In this document: positions 11,380-19,268 of the stretch, in pieces | Position numbering within the stretch: the first letter of the stretch is position 1 | Layout of the letters: the number at the start of each line of letters is the position of its first letter | Assembly (NCBI RefSeq): GCF_026340095.1 | Contig: NZ_JAPEPO010000001.1 | Span: 6,100,001-6,164,000, forward strand | Source of the DNA: Streptomyces sp. NBC_01446 | GTDB taxonomy: Bacteria; Actinomycetota; Actinomycetes; Streptomycetales; Streptomycetaceae | Reading direction: 5' to 3' | Length of the DNA: 64,000 bases | Notes under the pieces: generated by a model | The model's database searches: none | Told to the model about the DNA's origin: nothing | The model's input: only the letters and a program-made list of their open reading frames with translations | Made by a program: the position numbers and the translations under genes

Positions 11380-12255
11380 TCACCGTTGGTGTTTCACCGG
11401 CGTCGGCGCCACCCCGCGACTGGCCGGACCTCGACGCCCCCGCACGAGAAGCGCGTACACGACCAGACCGAGTACGAGGCCCGCACCTCCGCCGAAGCAC
11501 AGGGTCGGGATGATCTCCCACGGCTTGGCGACAGCGCCCCAGTACGTCCACCAGCGCACCGTCCGCACCCCCGCGGCCACCGCCACGCACCCGCCGATCA
11601 CGAGCACCGCCACCCACCGCTCACTCACGGAGAGATGAGGCAGCGCGGCGCGGGCGTCGGCGGCGGCCGCCGAGGGGACACGGCGCACCGCCGATACCAC
11701 GAAGAGCGCGATCACGACGAGCGCGACCGCCGAACCCCCGTACTGCGCGTACCAGTAGAGCGGGGAGCCGGCGATCTTCTCGCCGAGGACCGGGAAGACG
11801 CGCATGCCCCACCGGTCGAGATGCGTGAACGCGTCCCACACCACGTGCGTCGTCGCGCCCAGGACGGCGGACGCGTACCACCACCACACCGCGGCCACCG
11901 GCCGCCGCTCCCACGCGAAGGCGCCGGCGGGACGTCCGGTGCCCGCACCCCGCGCCACCACGAGGACCCGCCCCCGCACCCGCCCCGGCAGCAGCGCGAT
12001 CACCGGTTCCCGCAGCAGGCGCCACAGGCCGACCAGTACCGCGGCGACGGCCACGTCGATCGTGAAGACGCCCGGGAAGGAGTGGGTGAAGTCCCCGAAC
12101 TCCATCGCCCCCGGCACCGCACTCGCCGCGAAGTACGTCACGTCGGGCGAGAACGAGCCAGCCACCAGCAGCGAGGGCACGAGCGCACCGCGCCCGGTGC
12201 CGTCGCGGCGGACGGCCGGCAGCACGGCCGCGGCATGGCTGATCGTGAACGGCAA
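11380..12255 (-). CDS. DUF4184 family integral membrane protein
   Basis: A 291-residue membrane protein. The N-terminus LPFTISHAAAVLP is the conserved opening of DUF4184 proteins, which normally read MPFTxSHxAAVLP. I therefore place the start at TTG 12255, with GAGGGGGA just upstream, rather than at distant GTG codons that give poorly coding sequence. Family-type His/Asp motifs follow: SFSPDVTYF, FTHSFPG and ATTHVVWDAFTHLD, reminiscent of membrane metal-dependent hydrolases (YdjM/LexA-regulated type). About six membrane spans follow. It converges on polA and diverges from the transglycosylase gene. Function is unproven; the conserved His and Asp residues suggest metal binding. Confidence 0.85.
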   Translation of the reverse strand: MPFTISHAAAVLPAVRRDGTGRGALVPSLLVAGSFSPDVTYFAASAVPGAMEFGDFTHSFPGVFTIDVAVAAVLVGLWRLLREPVIALLPGRVRGRVLVVARGAGTGRPAGAFAWERRPVAAVWWWYASAVLGATTHVVWDAFTHLDRWGMRVFPVLGEKIAGSPLYWYAQYGGSAVALVVIALFVVSAVRRVPSAAAADARAALPHLSVSERWVAVLVIGGCVAVAAGVRTVRWWTYWGAVAKPWEIIPTLCFGGGAGLVLGLVVYALLVRGRRGPASRGVAPTPVKHQR

Positions 12256-12470
12256 GTGGTCCCCCTCGGAGGGTTCCTGATGCGGTGCGTACGCGGTGTC
12301 GCTCAGTATGGCCCGTGGCCACCGCGGTAACGCGTACATGGCCAACCGGCAAAAATCGGGCACGAACGGGTGTCTGCGTGCTGGAAGTTGTCGTAGTGTC
12401 GCCTGGGTCACTCCACGCCGGGGAGCGTGGACGGACCCGGAAACGGTCGGCAATCGGAGGGGCTCACGGT

Positions 12471-14192
12471 ATGGCGGCGCTATTCGGAAAGCGGTTGCGC
12501 AGGTCCGCGATGACGACCGCTGTGGCGGCTGCCGCCGTGGCGGCACTCTCCGCGTCGCAGGCGCCCGGTCTCACCGACACGCAGAACGGCAGACAGTCCA
12601 CCGCCGACGCGACGCCCTCGCCCGGCGACTCGGCGACCGGCAACTCCCCGTACTACACCGATCTGCCGCCCCTCAACAGCCCCACCGCGCCGCCCAGTAC
12701 GGGTCCCGGCAGCCCGGGCGGCACGGGTACCGGCGCGCACGAGGCAGGTATCCCCGCCACCGTCCTCGACGCGTACAAGAAGGCCGAGGCGGAGCTCGCC
12801 GCGACCAAGCCGGGCTGCAACCTCCCCTGGCAGCTCCTCGCCGCGATCGGCAAGGTCGAGTCGGGCCAGGCCCGCGGCGGCAACGTCGACGCGAACGGCA
12901 CCACGCTCAAGCCGATCCTCGGCCCGGTCCTCAACGGCAACGGCTTCGCGAGGATCACCGACACGGACAACGGCGCCTACGACGGCGACACGACGCACGA
13001 CCGGGCCGTCGGCCCCATGCAGTTCATCCCGTCGACCTGGGAGTGGTCCGGCCGCGACGGTAACGGCGACGGCAAGAAGGACCCCAACAACATCTACGAC
13101 GCCGCCCTCGCCGCCGGCCACTACCTGTGCCGCGGCGACCGCGACCTGTCCCAGAGCGGCGGCCTGAACGCGGCGATCCTGAGCTACAACCACTCGCAGG
13201 AGTACCTCAACACGGTCCTGACGTGGCTCGAGTACTACCGCAAGGGCACCCACGAGGTCCCGGACGGCACCGGTGTCCAGCCCGGCGACCGCAGCGACGG
13301 CGGCGCCAGTCCCAGCCCCTCGCCCTCGCCGAGCAGCCCGGGCACGACCAGCCCGTCCCCGAGCACCTCCAAGCCGCCCAAGCCGACCAAGCCCGGCGGC
13401 TCCCCGGGCACCGACCCGTCGAAGCCGGGCGGCGGTGGCTCCACGAGCCCCACACCGCCCACGCCCGCCGAGACGGTCGCGCACATCGAGGACGCCGGTA
13501 CGGGCACGCTCAACGCGACCGCCGGTGACGCCTTCGCCGAACAGGTCGCCGTCCGCACGGAGAACGCCGCGGGCAAGGGCGTCGGTACGGTCAAGGTGAA
13601 ACTCACCGTCGTCGGCGACACGGACCTGGCCTTCAGCGGCGGGTTCAAGAGCGTCACCGTCGTCACCGACAGCACCGGCAAGGCCACCGCGCCGCCGCTG
13701 CGTGCGGGCGAGGACACGGGCGAGTTCACCGTCCGCGCCACCGTCGTCGACCGGAAGCTGCCCGGCCTCGACTACACGGCGACCGTCTCCGCGCGCCAGG
13801 CCGACGCCCTCACCAGGACCGGCGACACGGAACTGACCTGCGAGGCCGGCGGCCAGTTCGCCGACCCGGTCCAGGTCAGGGCCACGTACAAGGGCGACGC
13901 CGCCGACGGGGTCGCCACCACGGCCACGCTGATCAAGTCCAAGGACGACGCGACCGAGAACGACAAGGGCCCCTACTTCAAGGACGCGGACGGCAAGGCG
14001 ATCCGCACCCTCAAGGGACTCAAGACCGACGGCGACGGCCGCCTCCAGCTGCCGAGGATCTACGCCGACGACGCCACGGGCACGTTCCTGCTCCGCGTCA
14101 ACACCACCGGCGGCGCGACCCTCACCATCGAGCTGAAGGTCACCGCGGCCGGCGCCACGGCAACCCCGTCCGCCTCGCCCTCGGCGACGTAA
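12471..14192 (+). CDS. Secreted lytic murein transglycosylase with C-terminal Ig-like region
   Basis: A 573-residue exported cell-wall hydrolase. After RRS the hydrophobic segment TTAVAAAAVAALSASQA (residues ~15-31) is the signal peptide. An SLT-type lysozyme domain occupies residues ~95-255: IGKVESG carries the catalytic Glu130, and AVGPMQFIPSTWEW and AILSYNHSQEYLNTVL are the family's other motifs. A Pro/Ser/Thr linker (~260-335) leads to a C-terminal region with Ig-like strands (~345-560) that probably contacts the wall. The ATG at 12471 follows GGAGG. I looked for a c-di-AMP (ydaO) riboswitch upstream, as precedes some Streptomyces hydrolases, and did not recognise one. A strong hairpin follows the gene. 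Confidence 0.92.
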   Translation: MAALFGKRLRRSAMTTAVAAAAVAALSASQAPGLTDTQNGRQSTADATPSPGDSATGNSPYYTDLPPLNSPTAPPSTGPGSPGGTGTGAHEAGIPATVLDAYKKAEAELAATKPGCNLPWQLLAAIGKVESGQARGGNVDANGTTLKPILGPVLNGNGFARITDTDNGAYDGDTTHDRAVGPMQFIPSTWEWSGRDGNGDGKKDPNNIYDAALAAGHYLCRGDRDLSQSGGLNAAILSYNHSQEYLNTVLTWLEYYRKGTHEVPDGTGVQPGDRSDGGASPSPSPSPSSPGTTSPSPSTSKPPKPTKPGGSPGTDPSKPGGGGSTSPTPPTPAETVAHIEDAGTGTLNATAGDAFAEQVAVRTENAAGKGVGTVKVKLTVVGDTDLAFSGGFKSVTVVTDSTGKATAPPLRAGEDTGEFTVRATVVDRKLPGLDYTATVSARQADALTRTGDTELTCEAGGQFADPVQVRATYKGDAADGVATTATLIKSKDDATENDKGPYFKDADGKAIRTLKGLKTDGDGRLQLPRIYADDATGTFLLRVNTTGGATLTIELKVTAAGATATPSASPSAT

Positions 14193-14228
14193 CTCCCGTA
14201 CGGCACAAGCCGTATCAGCAGCACTCCC

Positions 14229-14263
14229 GCCGCCCCCTCGCCTTCACCGGCCGAGGGGGCGGC
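14229..14263 (+). terminator. Hairpin terminator behind the transglycosylase gene
   Basis: GCCGCCCCCTCG (14229-14240) pairs perfectly with CGAGGGGGCGGC (14252-14263) around an 11-base loop and is followed by a moderately T-rich stretch. It sits 37 bases after the stop. Confidence 0.85.
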
Positions 14264-14364
14264 GCTGTTGTGCAACGTGTTCTCATCTCGGCCCCGCGTT
14301 GCTACGGTGCCCCAGCCCTGACGCCCTATCAGATTCCAGATCCGGTGATCCGCCGGGAGGCTGC

Positions 14365-14499
14365 ATGCGTGCCCTGATCGCCGCCGCGACCGGTCTAGCC
14401 GTGGCGCTCGCCCTCGTCATCACGATCTCGGCGATCGGCTCCCCGCCCGGCGAGACCTCGCCCAAACCGCTGCTGACCACCGTCCCCAAGCACCCCTGA
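14365..14499 (+). CDS. SPW_0924-type small membrane protein
   Basis: A 44-residue protein with one membrane span: MRALIAAATGLAVALALVIT, then SAIGSPPGETSPKPLLTTVPKHP. The ATG at 14365 has GGGAGG five bases upstream. An earlier in-frame ATG (14299) would add 22 residues with no ribosome site. Sequence and size match the Streptomyces SPW_0924 family as I remember it; no function is known for it. It ends 21 bases before the DUF3068 gene and is probably cotranscribed, suggesting joint work at the membrane. Confidence 0.8.
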   Translation: MRALIAAATGLAVALALVITISAIGSPPGETSPKPLLTTVPKHP

Positions 14500-14520
14500 C
14501 CCGCCGAGGAGGCCGCCGCG

Positions 14521-15522
14521 ATGCGCCGCAAGGCCAGCCTGATCCTGCTCGCCCTCGCCGTGTTCTGCACGGCGATGTCCCCGCTGATGCGCTGGTACGC
14601 GTTCCCGCGCCTCGCGAAGATCCCGGCCGGCCAGTACCAGAACGCCGTCCTGGAGGCCAAGAACCCGACCCTCCTCGACTACGGCTCGATGCAGTCGAAG
14701 AAGGTCCCCAAGGTCACCGTCGTCCAGACGCTCAAGGGCAATGTGGAGGCCTCCGAGCAGGTCGAGAAGAGCGCGGGCCGCGACGTCGTCGTCTGGGACT
14801 CCCTCTCCTACATCGTCGGACCCGACGGCAAGATGGTCTCCCAGGTCCCCGAGCGCTACGTCTTCGACGCCCACAGCCAGGCACCCGTCCACCCCACGGG
14901 CAAGTACGCCGAGACCGTCGACGGCGACAAGGTCAGGCGCGACGGCATCGAGTTCAAGTGGCCCTTCCTCACCGAGAAGCGGGACTACGAGTACTACGAC
15001 GCCCAGGCCCGAGTCACCCGGCCCATCCACTACAAGGGAACCCGGACGTTCCGCGGTCTGAAGGTCTACTACTTCGAACAGACCATCCCGTGGATGAAGG
15101 TCCCCCTCCCCAAGACGATGCCGGTCAAGGGCATCACACCGGAGTCCGTCGCCAAGACCGGCACCACCCGCTGGTACACCACGGTCCGCAAGTTCTGGGT
15201 CGAGCCGGTCACCGGAGCTCCCGTCTACGGCGAGGAGATCCAGCACAACGAACTCCGCGGCGGCACGCTCCTGGGCGGCCGGGACAAGGTGACGGTCTTC
15301 GCCGGGCACGTGAAGATGCGCGAGGACTACATCAGGTCGACGGTCGACCTCGTCAAGTCCAACCGCGTCCTGGTCGTCCTGCTCACCTCGACCCTGCCGT
15401 GGGGCTTCCTGATCCTCGGCCTGCTCCTGCTCGCGCTCTCCCTGTGGCTGGAGGCCCGCAGCCGCCGTCCGGGCGAGCCCGAGGCCGCCCCGGAGCACGA
15501 GCCGCAACCCGTCAGCGCCTGA
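14521..15522 (+). CDS. DUF3068 (PorA-like) membrane-anchored protein
   Basis: A 333-residue protein with an N-terminal membrane segment (ASLILLALAVFCTAMSPL) and a C-terminal one (VLVVLLTSTLPWGFLILGLL), so a ~270-residue extracytoplasmic domain is held at both ends. The domain has the DUF3068 pattern, with a conserved end region YGEEIQHNELRGG. The ATG at 14521 follows GAGGAGG. The family is annotated from distant similarity to corynebacterial PorA, but its role is not known. Its last 11 bases overlap the convergent hrpB-type gene. Confidence 0.87.
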   Translation: MRRKASLILLALAVFCTAMSPLMRWYAFPRLAKIPAGQYQNAVLEAKNPTLLDYGSMQSKKVPKVTVVQTLKGNVEASEQVEKSAGRDVVVWDSLSYIVGPDGKMVSQVPERYVFDAHSQAPVHPTGKYAETVDGDKVRRDGIEFKWPFLTEKRDYEYYDAQARVTRPIHYKGTRTFRGLKVYYFEQTIPWMKVPLPKTMPVKGITPESVAKTGTTRWYTTVRKFWVEPVTGAPVYGEEIQHNELRGGTLLGGRDKVTVFAGHVKMREDYIRSTVDLVKSNRVLVVLLTSTLPWGFLILGLLLLALSLWLEARSRRPGEPEAAPEHEPQPVSA

Positions 15523-18034
15523 GCCGCGCGCTCGTGTGCCGCGTCGGGACCGCGCCCGCCGGATCCTCGGGCCACGGATGCTTCGGGTACCGGCCGCGCA
15601 GCTCGGCGCGCACCGCCCGGTACCCCTCGCGCCAGAAGGAGGCGAGATCCGCGGTCACGGCCGCGGGCCGCCCCGCGGGGGACAGCAGATGCACCAGGAC
15701 CGGCACACCGGCCACACGCGGCGACTCGTGCAGCCCGAACATCTCCTGCAACTTCACGGCCAGTACGGGCTGTTCGGGGTTCGCGTAGTCGATCCGGATC
15801 CTGGACCCGCTCGGCACCTCCAGCCGCTCCGGGGCGAGCTCGTCGAGGCGGGCCGCGTCACCGCTCGCCCAGGGAAGCAGCCGCCGCAGCGCCTGCCCCG
15901 CGTCGATCCGGCCCAGATCGGACCGGCGCCGCGCCTTGCCGAGCTCCGGCTCCAGCCACTCGTCCACGCGCGCGTGCAGCGCGTCGTCCGACACGTCGGG
16001 CCAGGGCGCGCCCAGCGTGCGGTGCAGGAACGCGAGTCGCTCCCTCAGCTCCCCGGCCTCCCGTGACCACCGCAGCAGCCCGAACCCCTCCCGCCGCAGC
16101 CCCTCCTTCAGCGCCTCCCGTACGAGAGCGGGGGCGGCCTCCTTCAAGGGACGCACGGCGAGTTCCACCGCGCCGAGGCGCTCGACGTGCCGCGCCACCA
16201 ACGCCCCGTCGGCCCACGCCACTTCGTCCCCCTCGGTGCGCAGCGGAGCGGCGGCCCGCAGCGCGACCTCCTCGTCCACGACCGCGGCGAGCCGCACGCG
16301 CGCGTGCCCGGCGCCCACGGGCCGGTCGGCGACCGCGACGGCGATCCACGGCGCGCCCCGCAGCCGTGACCCGTCCGCGAGCGCGGCCCGCGTCCCGGAC
16401 ACCATCAGATACTCGCCGTCGCTCCCACGCCCCACCCGCTCCGGAAAGGCGAGCGCGGCGACGATTCCGGCGACCCGGTCCTCGGACAGGTCCCCGGGAG
16501 CGTCCTCGCGCGCCGGGGTCTGCCCGGCGGCCGCCCCCGTGAGCCGCCGCACCTCCGTCTTCCAGCGCGCGGCGTACGCGTCGGCGCCCCGGCGCGCGGT
16601 GCGCCACGCGGCGGCCAGGTCGTCGCCGTAGTCGCGGGGCGGCTCCTCGCTCAGGAGGGCGACCACCTCGGCCGCGCGGCGCGCACCCACCACAGGGGTC
16701 GCATCCAGGAGAGCGCGGGCCAGGCGCGGATGCAGGCCGAGGCCCGCGAGGCGGGCGCCGCGCTCCGTGGCCCGGCCCGAGTCCGCCTCGACCGCCCCGA
16801 TCGCCGTCAGGACGGACCGGGCCGCCGCCATCGCCCCGGCCGGCGGCGCGTCCAGGAGCGCGAGGCCCGAGGCGTCCGGATCGCCCCAGCACGCCGCCTG
16901 CAACGCGAACGCCGTCAGATCCGCCACCTTGATCTCCGGCGCCGGGAACCGCGCCAGCCGCACGTCCTCCGCCTCCGTCCAGCACCGGTACACCACCCCG
17001 GGAGCCTCGCGACCGGCACGCCCCGCCCGCTGCCGCCCCGCCGCCTGCGAGGCCCGTACGGTCGTCAGGGCGCTCAGCCCGCGCGCGTGGTCCACCCGGG
17101 GCTCCCGCGCAAGGCCCGAGTCCACGACGACCCGCACACCGGGCACCGTCAGCGACGACTCGGCGACGGACGTGGCGAGCACCACCCTCCGCCGCGCGCC
17201 CGCCGAGAGCACCGCGTCCTGCACCGCGGCGGGCGCCCGCCCGTGGACCTGAAGCACGTCCACGTCACCCAGCCCGCCCAGCTGCCCGGCCACGCGCGCG
17301 ATCTCACCGACTCCCGGCAGGAAACACAGCACATCCCCGCCGTGTTCGCGCAGCGCTCGCCGCACCACCGACGCCACGTGCGTGAGCAACGCCGGGTCCA
17401 CCCGCATCCCGTGCGGCGGCCGCACCGGACGCGCGGGCGGCGCCCATGCCGTCTCCACGGGATACGAGATTCCCTCGGCCTCGACCACGGGCGCCCCGCC
17501 GAGGAGCCGCGCCCACCCCTGCGCGTCCGTCGTCGCCGACGCCGCCACCAGCCGAAGCTCGGGCCGCAGCGCGTCGCGCACGTCGCACAGGAACGCCGCT
17601 ACGGTGTCCGCGTCCAGATGCCGCTCATGGACCTCGTCGAGCATCACGACATCCACTCCGGTCAGCTCCTGGTCGCGCTGGAGCCGTTGCAGGAGCACAC
17701 CCGTCGTGACGACCTCCACGCGCGCGTGGCGCCCCATCACCCGCTCCCCGCGCACCGTGTAGCCGACGCTCTCGCCGGCCTTCTCGCCCAGCAGCCACGC
17801 CATCCGCCGTGCCGCGGCCCGCGCCGCGATCCGCCGCGGCTCGGCGACGACGACCCGCCGCGCGGGCCCGTCACCGACGAGCCCGGCGAGCACCAGCGGC
17901 ACCAAGGTCGTCTTGCCGGTCCCCGGTGGCGCCACGAGAACGGCGCTGCCCGGCGCCGCGGGCCCGTCGAGGGCATCGCGCAGGCCGGGCAGCGCACTGC
18001 GTACAGGCAGGTCCAGAGCGTCGTTGCGGATCAC
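15512..18034 (-). CDS. hrpB: ATP-dependent helicase HrpB
   Basis: A DEAH-family RNA/DNA helicase of the HrpB type, 840 residues. Walker A is APPGTGKTT (residues 35-43), the Walker B/DExH box is DEVH (133-136) and motif III is SATT (~166-169). A second RecA domain, helicase-associated domain and the HrpB C-terminal region (around PAGRPAAVTADLASFWREGY) follow, matching the family's usual length. The GTG at 18034 is preceded by GGGAGA. The gene overlaps the DUF3068 end by 11 bases tail to tail. HrpB homologues are generally dispensable with roles in RNA metabolism poorly defined. Confidence 0.94.
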   Translation of the reverse strand: MIRNDALDLPVRSALPGLRDALDGPAAPGSAVLVAPPGTGKTTLVPLVLAGLVGDGPARRVVVAEPRRIAARAAARRMAWLLGEKAGESVGYTVRGERVMGRHARVEVVTTGVLLQRLQRDQELTGVDVVMLDEVHERHLDADTVAAFLCDVRDALRPELRLVAASATTDAQGWARLLGGAPVVEAEGISYPVETAWAPPARPVRPPHGMRVDPALLTHVASVVRRALREHGGDVLCFLPGVGEIARVAGQLGGLGDVDVLQVHGRAPAAVQDAVLSAGARRRVVLATSVAESSLTVPGVRVVVDSGLAREPRVDHARGLSALTTVRASQAAGRQRAGRAGREAPGVVYRCWTEAEDVRLARFPAPEIKVADLTAFALQAACWGDPDASGLALLDAPPAGAMAAARSVLTAIGAVEADSGRATERGARLAGLGLHPRLARALLDATPVVGARRAAEVVALLSEEPPRDYGDDLAAAWRTARRGADAYAARWKTEVRRLTGAAAGQTPAREDAPGDLSEDRVAGIVAALAFPERVGRGSDGEYLMVSGTRAALADGSRLRGAPWIAVAVADRPVGAGHARVRLAAVVDEEVALRAAAPLRTEGDEVAWADGALVARHVERLGAVELAVRPLKEAAPALVREALKEGLRREGFGLLRWSREAGELRERLAFLHRTLGAPWPDVSDDALHARVDEWLEPELGKARRRSDLGRIDAGQALRRLLPWASGDAARLDELAPERLEVPSGSRIRIDYANPEQPVLAVKLQEMFGLHESPRVAGVPVLVHLLSPAGRPAAVTADLASFWREGYRAVRAELRGRYPKHPWPEDPAGAVPTRHTSARLRR

Positions 18035-18101
18035 ATGCTCAGTCTCTCCCTGGGTGCACCCCGGCCGGACGGTGGGGGACTTCGGCCGGGGGAGTCCCCC
18101 T

Positions 18102-18914
18102 CTAGCTTCGCTCGCAGACGAAGATCGCCGTGCCGGGGATCAGGTTTCCGCGCAGCGGGGACCAGCCGCCCCACTCCTGCGTGTTCCACGCGGGCCACTG
18201 CGGCTCGACGAGATCCACCAGGCGGAAACCGCCGGCCACGATGTCACGCACCCGGTCACCCACCGTCCTGTGGTGCTCCACGTATACGGCGCGTCCCTCG
18301 TCGTCCTGCTCCACGTAAGGGGTGCGGTCGAAGTAGGAGGCCGCTACGGACAGGCCCTCCGGACCCGGCTCGTCCGGGAACGCCCAGCGGATCGGATGCG
18401 TCACCGAGAACACGAACCGGCCGCCGGGCCGCAGCACCCGGTGCACGTCCCGGAGCACCCGCACGGGATCGGCGACAAAGGGGAGCGCGCCGTACGCCGA
18501 GCAGGCCAGGTCGAACGAGCCGTCCGCGAACGGCAGCGCGCCCGCGTCCGCCTCCACGAGCGGCACCGCGCCGCCGTCGATACGCAGGGCGTGCTGGAGC
18601 TGCCGGTGGGAGAGGTCGAGGGCGACGGGGTGCGCGCCCTGCGCGGCGAGCCAGCGCGAGCACTGCGCCGCGCCCGAGCCGATCTCCAGAATCACCTTGT
18701 CCTTCAGGTCCTCCGGCGGGCCGAGCAACTCGGCCTCCACCTCGTCGAGGCCCTCGGGCCCCCATACGAAACGGTCGTCCCCGAGGAAGGTGCCGTGCTC
18801 GACCTGATAGTCGTCCGCGTTCCGGTCCCACCAGCCACGATTGGCACGGGAACTCTCCGTGACGTCGGCTTCGCGCCGGGTGGCTTCGGGCTCGGACGGT
18901 TCGGGCTCTTGGAT
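18102..18914 (-). CDS. Class I SAM-dependent methyltransferase (start codon unclear)
   Basis: A Rossmann-fold methyltransferase. Motif I is VILEIGSGAAQCSRWLA and binds S-adenosylmethionine; PVALDLSHRQLQHA and DLACSAYGALPF are later motifs. The first in-frame ATG/GTG is at 18740, but clear family-like sequence (ANRGWWDRNADDYQVEHGTF) lies upstream of it in the same frame and would be lost. Reading further upstream, no ATG, GTG or TTG occurs in frame. An AGGGAG ribosome site (18921-18926) stands six bases before an ATC codon at 18914, so I give that as the tentative start (270 residues). A lost start codon or a sequencing difference is equally possible. The gene diverges from rpsA. Substrate unknown. 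Confidence 0.75.
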   Translation of the reverse strand: MQEPEPSEPEATRREADVTESSRANRGWWDRNADDYQVEHGTFLGDDRFVWGPEGLDEVEAELLGPPEDLKDKVILEIGSGAAQCSRWLAAQGAHPVALDLSHRQLQHALRIDGGAVPLVEADAGALPFADGSFDLACSAYGALPFVADPVRVLRDVHRVLRPGGRFVFSVTHPIRWAFPDEPGPEGLSVAASYFDRTPYVEQDDEGRAVYVEHHRTVGDRVRDIVAGGFRLVDLVEPQWPAWNTQEWGGWSPLRGNLIPGTAIFVCERS

Positions 18915-19043
18915 GATGGGCTCCCTAGTCGTACTCTTCCGTTCAACCCGTCGCGGCGGAGTGCCGAGCGGCCCATGTGGCCTCGTGCGACAGGTTTTGT
19001 GCCGGGTATGCGGCGTTTCACCCCGGGTGTGCGCCTTCGCGCA

Positions 19044-19072
19044 TTGACCCTGTCCGGCTGCCCCCGTATGCT
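19044..19072 (+). promoter_or_regulatory. Promoter for rpsA
   Basis: TTGACC (19044-19049) and TATGCT (19067-19072) are separated by exactly 17 bases, close to the housekeeping sigma consensus. Transcription would start near 19079, leaving about 190 bases before the rpsA start. Confidence 0.75.
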
Positions 19073-19078
19073 ACAAGT

Positions 19079-19268
19079 TGCGCTGCGAGCCTGCGCTCCT
19101 CAGACATAGCAGGCTGCGCTCGCATCTGTATGTATGTCCCCTCGGTTATCGAGGCGCTCCCTTCGGGAGTGGCGCTTCCTGAGCTGTCCGGCCTTCTGCA
19201 GTGCGATCACGGGCTCCCGGCGTAGCAGTACCTACGACTTCAATGTCCGTACCGGAGCCCTTACCCAC
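19079..19268 (+). other. Structured 5' leader of rpsA
   Basis: Between the inferred transcription start and the rpsA ATG lie about 190 bases that can fold. GCGAGCCTGC (from 19086) can pair with GCAGG...CTCGC up to ~19124; CCTCGGTTATCGAGG forms a stem at about 19139-19153; GGCGCTCCC, TTCG and GGGAGTGGCGC form a third. Long leaders on S1 genes often serve autoregulation; here that is an inference. The 18915-19043 stretch left of it holds no gene. Confidence 0.5.

Noticed and set aside
12300..12470. c-di-AMP (ydaO) riboswitch upstream of the transglycosylase gene
   Set aside because: Such elements precede some Streptomyces wall hydrolases, but I could not recognise the conserved core here.
16730..18862. 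710-codon plus-strand frame over the helicase gene
   Set aside because: Arg/Pro/His-rich shadow of hrpB; all motifs are in the minus-strand frame.
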